Of a stretch of 64,000 bases of DNA, positions 57,801 through 64,000 are shown piece after piece. The stretch is from Antedon mediterranea. Its lineage: Eukaryota > Echinodermata > Crinoidea > Comatulida > Antedonidae. Numbering within the stretch: position 1 is the stretch's first letter; each line of letters opens with the position of its first letter. The notes beneath the pieces are model-generated. The model had not been told where the DNA came from, made no database searches, and saw only the letters and a program-made list of their open reading frames with translations. The position numbers were made by a program, and so were the translations under genes. The stretch spans positions 32,298,501-32,362,500 of the forward strand of contig NC_092672.1 in NCBI RefSeq assembly GCF_964355755.1. The letters are read 5' to 3'.

Positions 57801-60800
57801 CTTAAGCCTGTTTTCCTGTCAACTTTAGTCGACGCTACCGTTAACAATAATCGGCGATCTTCTACGTAAACATTGAAATGTTAACGATTTACAGGAAAAG
57901 GTACTCGCTATTGTTATCATTTAAACTTAAAACGATCGTCTTTGAACTGTTAACGATCAACAACGATATCGTCGAATAACGTCGACAGGAAAACAGGCTT
58001 TAGCCTCCACAAGACTCTGGTATCATATGAATTGGATGGATGGATTTTTCATAATTTTCTAGTTGAAAATTTCAAAACTAGCTAATGTTTACTGGTTTTA
58101 ATTTTTTTTAGTCTAGCAAAGGTACTTGAGACTTGATCTAATATCTGTAAACTTTTTGTAGAATTAATTAATTAACAAAATTAATTTTCATGCTGTTGGG
58201 TTGCTTATTTTGCTCGTTTGATTTTAACAAATACCAAAGGTTTGCTAGTAAATAAAAAAGTAATATCTAGCCTGGTGCATTGCTATTGATACCTCTATCA
58301 AAAGGGACTTTTATGGTTCCCTAAGGTGTCCCCTTAATAGGGGATCTACTGTAGATTAATAAAGTATATTAAATAATACACACTGTGCCGATGCCTCTTT
58401 AAGAAACTGTTCATCCGTCAATTTGAAAGAATCAATAAGACATCGTTTAACCTCTTTATCCAAACTGGTGACATCTGTTTTCGGAAATTTCTGAATAATA
58501 TGGCTGTGGAGCTTACTTGCAGCGAACGTTGAAGCTCTAGCGCCCCCATGGCCATCGAACACAGCATAGTAGGCTATCCGTGATCTAAGATAATAAAAGA
58601 AACAATAGATAACAAGAAAAGAAGGGGTTATAAGGAGGAATGATAATGGGGAACAATGAGTGTTGAGAAAAGCCAAATCTCAGATGGATCCATGCTCTGC
58701 AGGGAGTTTGTAAATGTCCAGCTGTCAATTTTGATTATTTTCAGCCTGAAAGTGAATCCTCCACCAAAAAAACATATCTCATTCAATCTAATTAATGGTA
58801 ATGTAATTTTCTATTTGGTAAAAGATTTTATAGAAGCTGTACCCTAATTAAGGAATGAAACTCTCCTAAGATTAATAATGGAAAAATCCATTTAGCAGGG
58901 TGGATCCGAGTTTTTCTTTTTTTTTTTCTTTTCACACAATAATTTCCAATCTGCTTCATGCTCTTTAAAATTTTGTCCAGCTAATATATTCTTTAAAACA
59001 TTTTTAAGACACCTAACCCTGTAACATATATTCCCTTTTTTAAAAACACTAGTTGACCCATTCAGAGTGAATAAATGATAATGATGTCGATACTAACATG
59101 CTGGATGGGAGGCTATCAAACTGAGAGGTCATGTCATCAATGATCACATGTGCATCCTGCATTTCTTCACGTTCACCTTTCATCTCCTTCATATGACCTT
59201 TCAACTTGTGAATCCCTGCAAAAATAAGAATGAATTACTGGTCCAGTCATAGCAGATTATATTTTAAAAAACTAGCCAATGCTCATCCATTTATTTAGAC
59301 CATCGTTTAGAAATAAGCTTAGAAGATAGAGCAAAAAGTCTTTGGGAATGAAACCATTATATAACAAATATTACAATATCATCAATGGTCAACATGGTAA
59401 CATGTTGGTAGGTGGTGCTATATTCACAAAAAAAACCTAATTCTTCCCTCCTCCTTTTTCATATGTTGCCATTACACACCTAACCTAAGGATTAAAAGGT
59501 AACAAATTAAGTTCACTTGTGAGAATAAGTTCAATAATACAAAATGTTATTTACACTTTATGATATGAAATTATAAAAACCGATCTATTTGTCACTGTAT
59601 GGCCATGGTATATTGATGAAATAGGTTCACGTTAGCTGCTCATGTGCGCTCAAACAAAAAATAATAATATAGTTTTAAAGAAGAAATAAAGAAACAGCCC
59701 CAAACTTCTCCTGGCACCCCCTTTTTCATATGTTGCAATTATATCTAACTGATCGGTGAAATTAAATAAATCTTTTCATTTCTTAATGTATATTTTTACA
59801 ACACATCACAAATAAACAATCAGTCATTTGGAAAAAAACGACTTATACTGACAGATGTAACGCGCTGAGACAGTTTGCGTGCATGATCGGTCGATTAAAA
59901 TCTGGTGATGACAATTTTGAGAGAGCGCTGACGAGTCTGAACCACATAATTATTTCTTTCCAGCCTAATTACCATGTTCTAATTTCATTGCCTTTTTATC
60001 TGTAGATGCATCTTCTTTTCTTGCAATCGCGCATTCTAATTTTCGTTTTCTTTCCTCTGGTGTTTTCTTGTTGCTTTCTGTAGAAGGTACAACTTGTTCA
60101 TGTAGTCTGTCTTGTTCTGTCTGATGTGTATTATTATTTGTTGTACTTGTAACAGAACTACAACTAACATTAACTTCAGCTGGAATAAAAAAAAAATCAC
60201 AATATGTATACATGAAACAGACGACACTAAATAATCTATATATCGTATTTGGACATTGTATCTGGGGCGGATCCAGACATTTTTGAGAGGGGGGGGTCCG
60301 CCGATAAAAAGGGCACATCAGATATTGAGTATTTGAGCCACACCCCCCCCCCCCCTCCCATGGTGGGGGTTGTGGCGAAGCGAATTTTGTTACAGGACAC
60401 ACTTAGATGGCCGGAAATGGCACTCTCGCACGCAAAATCCATGATAAATGGCACCTTTCTAGTTCGCCGGAAATGACACTTTATTAGCAGGGATAACGAT
60501 GCAAAATTAAAAGTTGTTATTTTTCAACCAATTTAAACATTATCTGTTGGTATTTTGTTTCAATATTCCAATAAAGAAAGAATTACGAAAATCTGACTTG
60601 TAGTTTTCGAAATATAGGGTCTAAAACATTGCCGAAAATGATCGTTTTTAGCCACGAGCGTTGTAAACAAATTGCGCCATTTTTCGCTAAAATAATTACA
60701 TATAATTACGTTTTATAGTAATTTCTTTTATATATCAACATTGGAAATATCAATAAAATATGTTATTAAATGTTTATAAAATATATAGAGTTGTTTATTT

Positions 60801-62389
60801 AACGGAATTCGTACAAATTCATTGCTCTAAATTTGTGTAGTACCGTTCAGTACAGAGTGATCACGTGACTTCTTGGTACACGTACGCGAGAGAAAACATT
60901 CCGCTGTGGGTGATTCGCGTCCACCAATCAAATAGCCAGAATCCAAAATCATTCAACCGTGAGCTCTGCCGATCCCGGGAAAGCTCAGCTTTGATTGGCT
61001 TACGATGACATCATATCACAAAATGGTGGTTTTGTAGTTGAGCCTCACGTAATTTTCACAAATATTGTTTCAAAAATGAAATAAATGAACCTTCTTTATG
61101 GTATGTGTGATTTTTCTTTAAAAGATTTGAATAATAAAGGCTTGATATCGAGAAAAAAACATTTTTTTTGCACTTATAATAAATATTTCTCAGAGAAAAA
61201 AGCACATGGCTTGTAGAACTATATTATCTTGGCGTAGGAAGTCAAACAAATCCCAGGTCATGAGAGGCTCAACTACAAGAACAAAGTTGAATAGTGTAGG
61301 ATGACCGTTCGATGATTTTTGAGTAAACAATCTACCGCGTATGGTCGTACGCGCTAGATAGTACGATATTTTAAATACATTTTTTACATGTTTGGTTGGA
61401 TGTAATGGAAATAAAAAATAGTTGATCTGATGGAATGATATGTAAATAAACAAATACTCAAAAGAATTATGTTTACAGTTCAATTATTTTCAGAATAATA
61501 ATACATCAAAATGTGTTTACCAATGGACAAATAATCGCGTCAATGACATAGCGCGCATGGTAACGTACGCGGAGTTGAATCGTAAAAAGTTTACATGCGC
61601 CCTCTGTAGTATGTGAAACGATCTATTTTTAGAAGTTTAAGTAGAGATCATCACGCGTCACCACCTCTCACGATGCTCTTTGATCGGCCGCCGTAACTTA
61701 ACATCGCGCTCATTGTGATAAATTTCTGTTTTTATTTTTGGGGTTAGTGTAGCCTACTCTGTGCATACTAATATACACACAAATATGTCACACGAATAAA
61801 ATATTGAACCTCTAAAAAAAGGGCACCCTTAAAATTTAGGGGGGGTCCGGACCCCGTGGACCCCCCCCCCCCCTCTGGATCCGCCCCAGTTGTATGGTTT
61901 TTTTTATTTTATCTAGCCTATAGGCCTATATAGGCCTATATACTTAATAAATAAAGTATTATTAATAAATAAACACTTATGTTTTGTTATATACTTATAG
62001 GCAGAAAAATTTGCATTCAAACACATAATTGTTTAGTTCAAACATCTTTGAAAACTTGATGAACTAACATGTATATCAAAAGTGGACGTGTTGGCCGCTT
62101 GTGGAATGTGAGCCGAACGTCCCTGATTCAGGCCTGTATGTATGCCATTTATGTGTGGGCATGTGTTGCGTGAAAAATGAATCAAAACAGAAAGGAGGAT
62201 TGCCATTTATTTGGCCTAGGCCTGCGCCTAACTAGGCCTAGGCCTTGGCTAGGCTTAAGTATTGATTATTAAAAACCCTACTAGCTAGGCGTCCCTAGCT
62301 AGGCCTAGCCTAGGCCTAGTCCCTAGTAAGTTAGTATCAGCTACAACTATACCTCTATCTGGATCTGGCAGATCTGAAAACAAATCCAT
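42845..62389 (-). CDS. ILKAP: ILKAP, PP2C-family Ser/Thr phosphatase (nine exons)
   Basis: Exons: 62353-62389, 59973-60179, 59098-59215, 58384-58584, 57623-57710, 44082-44203, 43351-43470, 43068-43149, 42845-42982. Junctions and phases agree; the product is 370 residues (human ILKAP 392). The first residues, MDLFSDLPDPDR, closely match the vertebrate start. After a variable basic linker come the PP2C motifs in order: KGEREEMQDAHVI, YYAVFDGHGGARAS (metal-binding Asp), KDGSTA, YIANLGDSK, EERIRIQKAGG, GILEVSRSIGDG, LLACDGLWK and RRGSSDNVTVMLV. ILKAP is a Mg/Mn-dependent phosphatase that binds integrin-linked kinase and restrains its signalling to GSK3beta and Wnt. The fifth intron (44204-57622, 13.4 kb) contains five receptor genes on the opposite strand. 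Intron 1 contains a 1.6-kb DNA element; the intron 43471-44081 holds a SINE and a MITE. Confidence 0.95.
43580..43794 (-). mobile_element. tRNA-derived SINE (family 1), copy 3
   Basis: A shorter, more diverged reverse copy in an ILKAP intron. The tRNA-like head (CTTAATAACCGCTGGCCACTCAC in this orientation) and GTAACCCCCTACGCCTCTCG body are recognisable; the distal end is truncated. Confidence 0.8.
43861..44057 (-). mobile_element. MITE family C, copy 2
   Basis: Reverse-oriented relative of the element at 2982. It starts CAGGCCTTGTCTTTT and shares GCACTCCTCAATACATTCAG and GATCGCACTCGCTCGCCTT. The right end lies about 20 bp from the ILKAP donor at 44081. Confidence 0.75.
45203..45535. repeat. 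30/31-bp minisatellite before the first receptor gene
   Basis: About eleven copies of GATCTTTCATACCAAACTAC plus AGTACTTGAA. The outer units have 31 bases (CTTTGAA) and the inner ones 30. It lies 75 bp before the start codon of the first receptor gene and is open in several frames on both strands because of its period, so those ORFs are spurious. Confidence 0.92.
45610..46533 (+). CDS. Rhodopsin-class orphan GPCR, paralogue 1
   Basis: Intronless, 307 residues, with N-glycosylation sites in the short N terminus (NSS, NWT). Seven hydrophobic segments are visible. TM1 carries N45 (GIFENLIVILAV); TM2 carries D73 (NLAVADFLSA). TM3 ends in ERF (116-118) in place of DRY. TM4 has W144. TM6 reads LFLCLIPNQ, so the usual CWxP Trp is Leu. 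TM7 ends in NSALNPIVYWW with NPxxY at 263-267. These are class A hallmarks. The closest relatives are the four neighbours, and ligand and G protein are unknown. It lies inside an ILKAP intron on the opposite strand. A block shared with the other upstream regions (about 45062-45100) is pushed to about 510 bp upstream by the 30-bp minisatellite. Confidence 0.9.
   Translation: MYNSSRGNWTISTSYSRKMYIEPENIHFLSAGLTSIISLTGIFENLIVILAVCCICQLRKKPNILIVNLAVADFLSAVCSFFFMFAWSYEMVEDIILIMITIMTCSLIFVLAVSMERFIAIAAPIKYRYIVTGRRLAILCTFLWVLVVCVIVKFCIMTSYFTVRLSLALTVIVVFVYILMYFILKHSTNQHSTAGSARQARLRSVFITFSILVFSLFLCLIPNQILLLIHLECMDLSNMSSCSWNDYYYQITLPLLMMNSALNPIVYWWRIPELRDGIKRVSCFILLCSEPENRNNECNQGVDEQQV
46568..46692. 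mobile_element. MITE family A, copy 4 (3' flank of GPCR 1)
   Basis: The right end GATAGCGTAGATAGAGCT and the CATATATGGGCACATCACA interior are clear; the left end is eroded (GACTCTACACAATC). The same element occupies the same relative position after GPCR 2, so it predates that duplication. Confidence 0.8.
46880..47011 (+). pseudogene. Fossil LINE ORF C terminus
   Basis: The plus-strand frame reads GDRAFFKYGPVFSNALPAQI and LFKRLFKTYLF then stop. This fits the widespread LINE C-terminal pattern GDRAFxxxxPxxWNxLPxxIR...FKxxLKTxLF. Only the last 40 or so codons remain. A shorter remnant sits at about 49705-49740 after GPCR 2. Confidence 0.65.
47580..47654 (+). promoter_or_regulatory. Conserved upstream block, GPCR 2
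   Basis: TCCCAATGTTAAAGTTTAAA, GCCTCTTAAAGTAAAT and TTTCATCTAGAATAAC are shared with the blocks before GPCRs 3, 4 and 5 at nearly equal distance; here about 285 bp from the ATG. It may be core promoter or simply duplicated flank. Confidence 0.5.
47939..49371 (+). pseudogene. Rhodopsin-class GPCR paralogue 2, decayed and expanded
   Basis: It opens in frame at ATG 47939 and encodes TM1-TM4 like its neighbours (GILENLLLIFAVCS, NLAVIDFLSA, VSMERFIAIAAPIKYRYIV). The spacer between TM4 and TM5 is 56 bases, against 57 in paralogue 1 and 60 in paralogue 3. The frame is lost and the original frame stops at 48424. The correct frame resumes (open to 49371) and encodes a TM5 start repeated 20 times by a 30-bp minisatellite, then normal TM5-TM7 (LFLCLIPNQ, NSALNPIVYWW). 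Near the C terminus another base is missing relative to paralogue 1, so the tail ends early. The part just after the array (CTGCTAAACAGAA) resembles paralogue 3, while the ends and 3' flank resemble paralogue 1. It is therefore a mosaic and almost certainly not a working receptor. Confidence 0.85.
48405..49004 (+). repeat. 30-bp minisatellite, 20 copies, inside GPCR 2
   Basis: The unit AGGCTCAGTCTCGCATTGAC plus TATCATTGTG encodes RLSLALTIIV, the start of TM5. Units 1-13 read CTCGCA and units 14-20 read CTTGCA. A second variable site alternates ATT and ACT. The first and last units start AAG. The period keeps several frames open on both strands, so the overlapping long ORFs, including the minus one, are spurious. 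Confidence 0.95.
49424..49545. mobile_element. MITE family A, copy 5 (3' flank of GPCR 2)
   Basis: Counterpart of the copy at 46568. The left end is similarly eroded (ACTCTACACAATCAAAC) and the right end reads AAGTTTGATACTGTAGACAG with the last bases altered. Confidence 0.75.
50246..50320 (+). promoter_or_regulatory. Conserved upstream block, GPCR 3
   Basis: ATCCCAATGTTAAAGTTTAA, GCCTCTTAAAGTAAAT and TTTCATCTAGAATAAC as in GPCR 2, about 300 bp before the ATG. A TATAAAA lies just upstream at about 50232. A second shared block (ATTGCGGTAAATTTGG, about 50388) follows. Confidence 0.5.
50624..51541 (+). CDS. Rhodopsin-class orphan GPCR, paralogue 3
   Basis: Intronless, 305 residues. It has the same landmarks as paralogue 1: GIFENLIVILAVCCI in TM1, NLAVADFLSA in TM2, ERF after TM3, LFLCLLPNQ in TM6 without the Trp, and NSALNPIVYWWRIPELRDG in TM7 and helix 8. 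The N terminus has NSS and NWT sequons. The extracellular ends and the TM2-TM3 loop differ most between paralogues, as expected if ligand contacts are changing. CCTTTTGACAG just before the ATG could be a splice acceptor, so a 5' UTR exon is possible. The tail ends with an acidic/polar stretch (NDEENQTDEQ). Confidence 0.9.
   Translation: MDNSSYYNWTQSTNDFSINFVDDNFIIVCMTSIISAAGIFENLIVILAVCCIRQLRKKSNVLIVNLAVADFLSAIFSFYFFFASLKFYWFLANVVLMMITIMTCSLIFVLAVSMERFIAIAAPIKYRYIVTGRRLAILCTFLWVSVSSCVIFQFFTTTIFFAVKLSLALTLIVVFVYILMYFILKHSTNQHSTAAKQKRLRSVFITFSILVFSLFLCLLPNQILLLIHFKLEFISFELDSCYWKGYCYRITLPLLMMNSALNPIVYWWRIPELRDGIKRVLYFVCCRSVAGNRNDEENQTDEQHV
51793..51978 (-). mobile_element. tRNA-derived SINE (family 2), copy 2
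   Basis: Diverged reverse copy of the SINE at 955. Shared landmarks are CCTTGCCTAAGGATACAAGC, GGTGGAGAGAGGCAAA and the B-box region GACTCGAACCC in this orientation. Confidence 0.65.
52333..52415 (-). repeat. tRNA-like remnant with B box
   Basis: On the minus strand GTGGCTTGGTGGTTATGATG is followed by GGGTTCAAGTCC at tRNA-like spacing. A stretch at about 52307-52318 (GTGGAGTTGT) complements its left end. Probably the head of another SINE; not a functional tRNA. Confidence 0.5.
52720..52792 (+). promoter_or_regulatory. Conserved upstream block, GPCR 4
   Basis: GTCAATGTTAAAGTTTATAT, CTCTTTAATAAAGTAATTGA and CTTCTAAAATAACTTCATTAAA, about 270 bp before the ATG. The second shared block (ATTGCGGCAAACTAGG) is at about 52838. 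Confidence 0.5.
53064..54005 (+). CDS. Rhodopsin-class orphan GPCR, paralogue 4
   Basis: Intronless, 313 residues, starting ATGATGGATAGT; the second ATG (53067) aligns with the starts of paralogues 3 and 5 and may be the one used. The N terminus has NNS and NRS sites. TM1 has GIFENLIVILAVCCI, TM2 NLAVADFLSAVF, TM3 ends SMERFIAIAAPIKYRYIV, TM6 LFLCLIPNQILLLTHL and TM7 NSALNPIVYWWRIPELRNG. The third intracellular loop carries an extra GHSSAGCAKQKR segment compared with paralogue 3. Closest to paralogue 5, sharing the C-terminal YLPENGNNEGGQ sequence. Its ligand is unknown. Confidence 0.9.
   Translation: MMDSSSQTWLLEYNNSLLNRSEYNDIDINFISACMTSIISVAGIFENLIVILAVCCIRQLRRKSNILIVNLAVADFLSAVFNLYLLFAWQYSFGFIVNIVLIMIIIMIFSLVFVLAVSMERFIAIAAPIKYRYIVTGRRLAILCTFLWVSVLYVVIVQFFKPSIFVVKLSFTLTIIVGIVYILMYFVLKYATNRGHSSAGCAKQKRLRSVFITFSILLFSLFLCLIPNQILLLTHLKYRNLTYMFYSCYWEGHCYNISLPLLMMNSALNPIVYWWRIPELRNGIKRVLYFVCCRYLPENGNNEGGQTAETYEL
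54715..55145 (+). repeat. Dispersed repeat of about 430 bp, copy 2
   Basis: Paralogue of 3610-4078, more diverged. It lies between GPCR 4 and GPCR 5. Shared landmarks are AAATTTACTTAATGGTAAAA, GGGATGTTTTCCAAATGTG, ACACTGTCTAATG, AACAGCTCGAGTACAG and GATGAATGGAACATTCCAA. Confidence 0.65.
55562..55636 (+). promoter_or_regulatory. Conserved upstream block, GPCR 5
   Basis: GCCAATGTTAAAGTTTATAG, CCTCTTTAATAAAGTAATTG and TTTTAAAATAACTTCATTAAA, about 263 bp before the ATG. The second shared block (ATTGCGGCAAACTTGG) is at about 55675. Confidence 0.5.
55899..56792 (+). CDS. Rhodopsin-class orphan GPCR, paralogue 5
   Basis: Intronless, 297 residues, the shortest of the five because of a shorter N terminus (MDNSSKDYDYFDD). 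TM1 GIFENLIVILAVCCI, TM2 NLAVADFLGAF, TM3 ends SMERFVIIAAPIKYRYIV, TM6 LFLCLIPNQILMLTHL, TM7 NSALNPIVYWWRIPELRNG. It shares with paralogue 4 the second-half loop SCYWEGHCYNITLPLLMMNS and the tail YLPENGNNEGGQ, so the two are the youngest intact pair. The acidic/aromatic N terminus differs strongly from its sister, which hints at altered ligand contacts. Confidence 0.9.
   Translation: MDNSSKDYDYFDDINVISVFVTGIISVAGIFENLIVILAVCCIRQLRKKSNVLIVNLAVADFLGAFVSLYFLFLWPDGFIAIIVLIMIIIMTCSLVFVLAVSMERFVIIAAPIKYRYIVTGRRLAILCTFLWVSVLCVVIVQFWIYTMYVVKLSLTLTIIVGLVYILMYFILKYATNQRHLVARSAKQKRLRSVFITFSILVFSLFLCLIPNQILMLTHLEFHHLSIMFYSCYWEGHCYNITLPLLMMNSALNPIVYWWRIPELRNGIKRVLYFVCCRYLPENGNNEGGQSDETYEL
57220..57426. 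mobile_element. MITE family B, copy 5
   Basis: The ends are AGCTTGGTTTCCACTAGCGA and CGCTAGTGGGAACCAAGCT; the flanks are TAA and TCA, so the target duplication has eroded. The interior differs from other copies (AACATGGCAAAAGTGCTGCA), suggesting a distinct subfamily or internal replacement. It is in the large ILKAP intron. Confidence 0.8.
57805..57999. mobile_element. MITE family D
   Basis: Terminal inverted repeats AGCCTGTTTTCCTGTC and its complement, flanked by TTA on both sides (57802-57804 and 58000-58002). Inner GTCGAC and GTTAACGAT words repeat in both orientations. It is in the ILKAP intron between the exons at 57623 and 58384. Confidence 0.85.
60262..61889. mobile_element. 1.6-kb DNA element, hAT-like ends, ILKAP intron 1
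   Basis: The ends CTGGGGCGGATCCAGA and its complement TCTGGATCCGCCCCAG are flanked by TTGTAT on both sides (60256-60261 and 61890-61895). Long G and C runs sit just inside each end. The end sequence resembles hAT termini, but the visible duplication is six rather than eight bases. No transposase ORF is present. An internal inverted pair (TTGTAGTTGAGCCTC at about 61032 and its complement at about 61263) spans about 230 bp. Confidence 0.8.
62200..62340. repeat. CCTAGG/AGGCCT word cluster near ILKAP exon 1
   Basis: A cluster of overlapping palindromic words (AGGCCTAGGCC, CTAGCTAGGC, CCTAGCCTAGGCCTAG) lies just downstream of the first exon in intron 1. AGGCCT-type words are scattered through the window, but this is the densest patch. 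Confidence 0.6.
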
Positions 62390-63190
62390 TTCTGCAAAGC
62401 TTTTATTCTTTTTCAATATAAATACAGTAGTAGTAGACCAGTCGTATTTGAGGTATAGGTGTCACTTTTTGCAGAATTTACTTCATCTATTTTAGACAGA
62501 TTATTACAGTTTGTATCACATTTTCAACAGAGCATGGATGCCCGCCCTCACACGAGCGGATAAGACACACATGTCACCAATCAAATAGAATTACTGTATG
62601 AATCATGATTGATAAAATATTTTGCAATTGTAAAAGATAATTTATACAGAAAGGCTTAACAGCAACAACACCATTTTTGTTATTACCTATTGCCGAGTAG
62701 GCTGACGCTCAGTAATGTTTTTATGATATAATTAAATTACTATAATTTGAAATACATGTTATATAGGCTAAAATATTAAATTCAATGTTTCTACCAGAAA
62801 CAAGTTAAATAATACAGTATTGAAATATTAGTATCCTTCGTCATCAACAACGCGCTCGCTAGCGTCCGGTACGTGGAGGCGGAATGTCTAGTCTGCAGTT
62901 TTTTACTAAAAATAAATTGCATCAAACAATTAAATATTAAAATAGTATTTAACATGATGTTAACGTGTATAGTTTATAACAAAATGATAAAAACTCTACC
63001 GGTCGTCCAGGCTTATATGTGAATGCTGATCGAGTCGTAGCATATATAGGCCTACTTAATTAAGAAGCAATCACCTTCATCTGATAGTTTAAGAACAGTT
63101 TTTTTCTCTGTTTAAGAATAGTAACATAATTTCTGTCTTCATTAAACTCCTCAATTATCTTTATTTTTTAATTATTACAAAGAAAATAAG
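62390..63190. other. ILKAP upstream region
   Basis: The promoter of ILKAP should lie here. I see no TATA box close to the start. A somewhat GC-richer spot (GCGCTCGCTAGCGTCCGGTA) is at about 62850. No gene is seen on the plus strand. Confidence 0.4.
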
Positions 63191-63471
63191 TATAGGCCTA
63201 ATTGTCTCGGACCTTGAACACAAAATTCGAGATGTGGGCGTACATAATGCTTGTAGATGACGTTAAAACAATCCTTATCCATATATACGAAAGTCCTTCT
63301 GATGCTTCTTAAACAGTTCATGGCCCGCTGAGATACTTTGGCGAAGTGTTGGCTTGGTTTACAGTCATTAGTAATTAGTACTCCTAGGTCCTTTATTTTC
63401 TCAACTGTTTCCAGTTCAACTTCATCTATTTGGTATTTAAAATGAACATTTGAATGTCCGAAGTGCATCAA
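63190..63471 (-). mobile_element. Truncated LINE reverse transcriptase fragment
   Basis: The minus frame encodes VEKIKDLGVLITNDCKPSQH, VSQRAMNCLRSIRRTF and YVRPHLEFCVQ. These are the conserved segments downstream of the RT palm in Jockey/CR1-like LINEs (KDLGV, RPxLEYC). Both ends are lost; after FCVQ the sequence leaves the family. It differs clearly from the LINE at 23.5 kb. Confidence 0.8.
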
Positions 63472-63499
63472 TCAATATTCCTTTCTTATTAATATCGTA

Positions 63500-64000
63500 T
63501 CTTCTCTTATTATTTTTAAAACTTCTTTCAATTTACATATTTCATATTTTCATCTAAAAGGCAAATGTAAATTCTTATCTAATAATGAGTTCATTTAAAA
63601 CATATTCGTACGTACTACATCTGTTCAGCTTGTTTCATTCAAGTTGCTGGAAAGTCGATAAGGGTCCGTGCACTTACTTTCAGTTGAGTTACATTCAGTT
63701 CATGGTCGACATAAGCCTATACGGTTACTTTATGATGTTGGTGTTGGTAAAGATAAATCCGCCTCTATTTGTGTAATTAACTAAAACATTTATTTTGTTT
63801 TAATCTTACAGGAAAAAGAGAGCCATGGTAAAGGAAAAGTCTCAGTATATTTTATTTGTATTTTAATATTAATTTACTAAATATATTTACATACTATCGA
63901 TCAATCATTAATAATTTACGTTTGCATCATAATCTACGTACTAGTAGTGAACCTTTATATCTCATTTACGTACTATTTAATATTTATATCTCTCTCTCTT
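63500..64000. other. Window end, no supported gene
   Basis: AT-rich sequence ending in a CT repeat. An acceptor-like site at about 63811 precedes a short segment with an ATG and a donor-like GTAAAG, but nothing follows in the window to support an exon. Confidence 0.4.

Noticed and set aside
63805-63845. Possible short exon after TCTTACAG with an ATG and donor-like GTAAAG
   Set aside because: There is too little sequence before the window end and nothing to confirm a reading frame.

Overview
The window is nuclear DNA of a metazoan. It is AT-rich, its genes have many short exons with GT-AG introns, and mobile DNA is dense. The gene content points to a marine deuterostome, most likely an echinoderm, perhaps a crinoid: SEC62, ILKAP, a TRIM/NHL protein, a two-SRCR receptor, an ionotropic glutamate receptor, a tandem family of orphan rhodopsin-class receptors, and a LINE whose ORF carries a 2A motif. 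The species assignment is an inference from content and style; no ribosomal or mitochondrial marker is present.

Layout. 1-7.6 kb: no gene, a patchwork of MITEs, tRNA-derived SINEs and degenerate tandem repeats. 7.6-10.4 kb (minus): a four-exon type I membrane receptor with two SRCR-like domains. 13.1-14.9 kb (minus): a single-exon B-box/coiled-coil/filamin-like/NHL protein. 16.3-20.2 kb (plus): SEC62 in eight exons. 20.5-29.6 kb: a repeat-rich block with a direct duplication of the 3' flank of the glutamate receptor gene, a nested-palindrome satellite and a nearly full-length 2A-bearing LINE. 29.6-40.5 kb (minus): a 16-exon ionotropic glutamate receptor, reconstructed to 961 codons with every splice phase consistent. 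42.8-62.4 kb (minus): ILKAP, a PP2C phosphatase, in nine exons (370 codons). 62.4-64 kb: no gene except a truncated LINE fragment.

The most striking arrangement is a cluster of five tandem rhodopsin-class receptor genes (45.6-56.8 kb, plus strand). It lies entirely inside one 13.4-kb intron of ILKAP, on the opposite strand. Four copies are intact single-exon genes. The second is a decayed mosaic: the start of its TM5 has expanded into a 20-copy 30-bp minisatellite, and it carries two frameshifts. Four of the five share a conserved block about 260-300 bp before the start codon.

The mobile DNA is informative. At least three unrelated MITE families begin AGC, end GCT and are flanked by TTA-like trinucleotides, which suggests one shared transposase. 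One insertion can be compared directly with its empty site in the paralogous duplication. Gene models were built by hand from splice signals, phase and remembered family consensus; no search was run.
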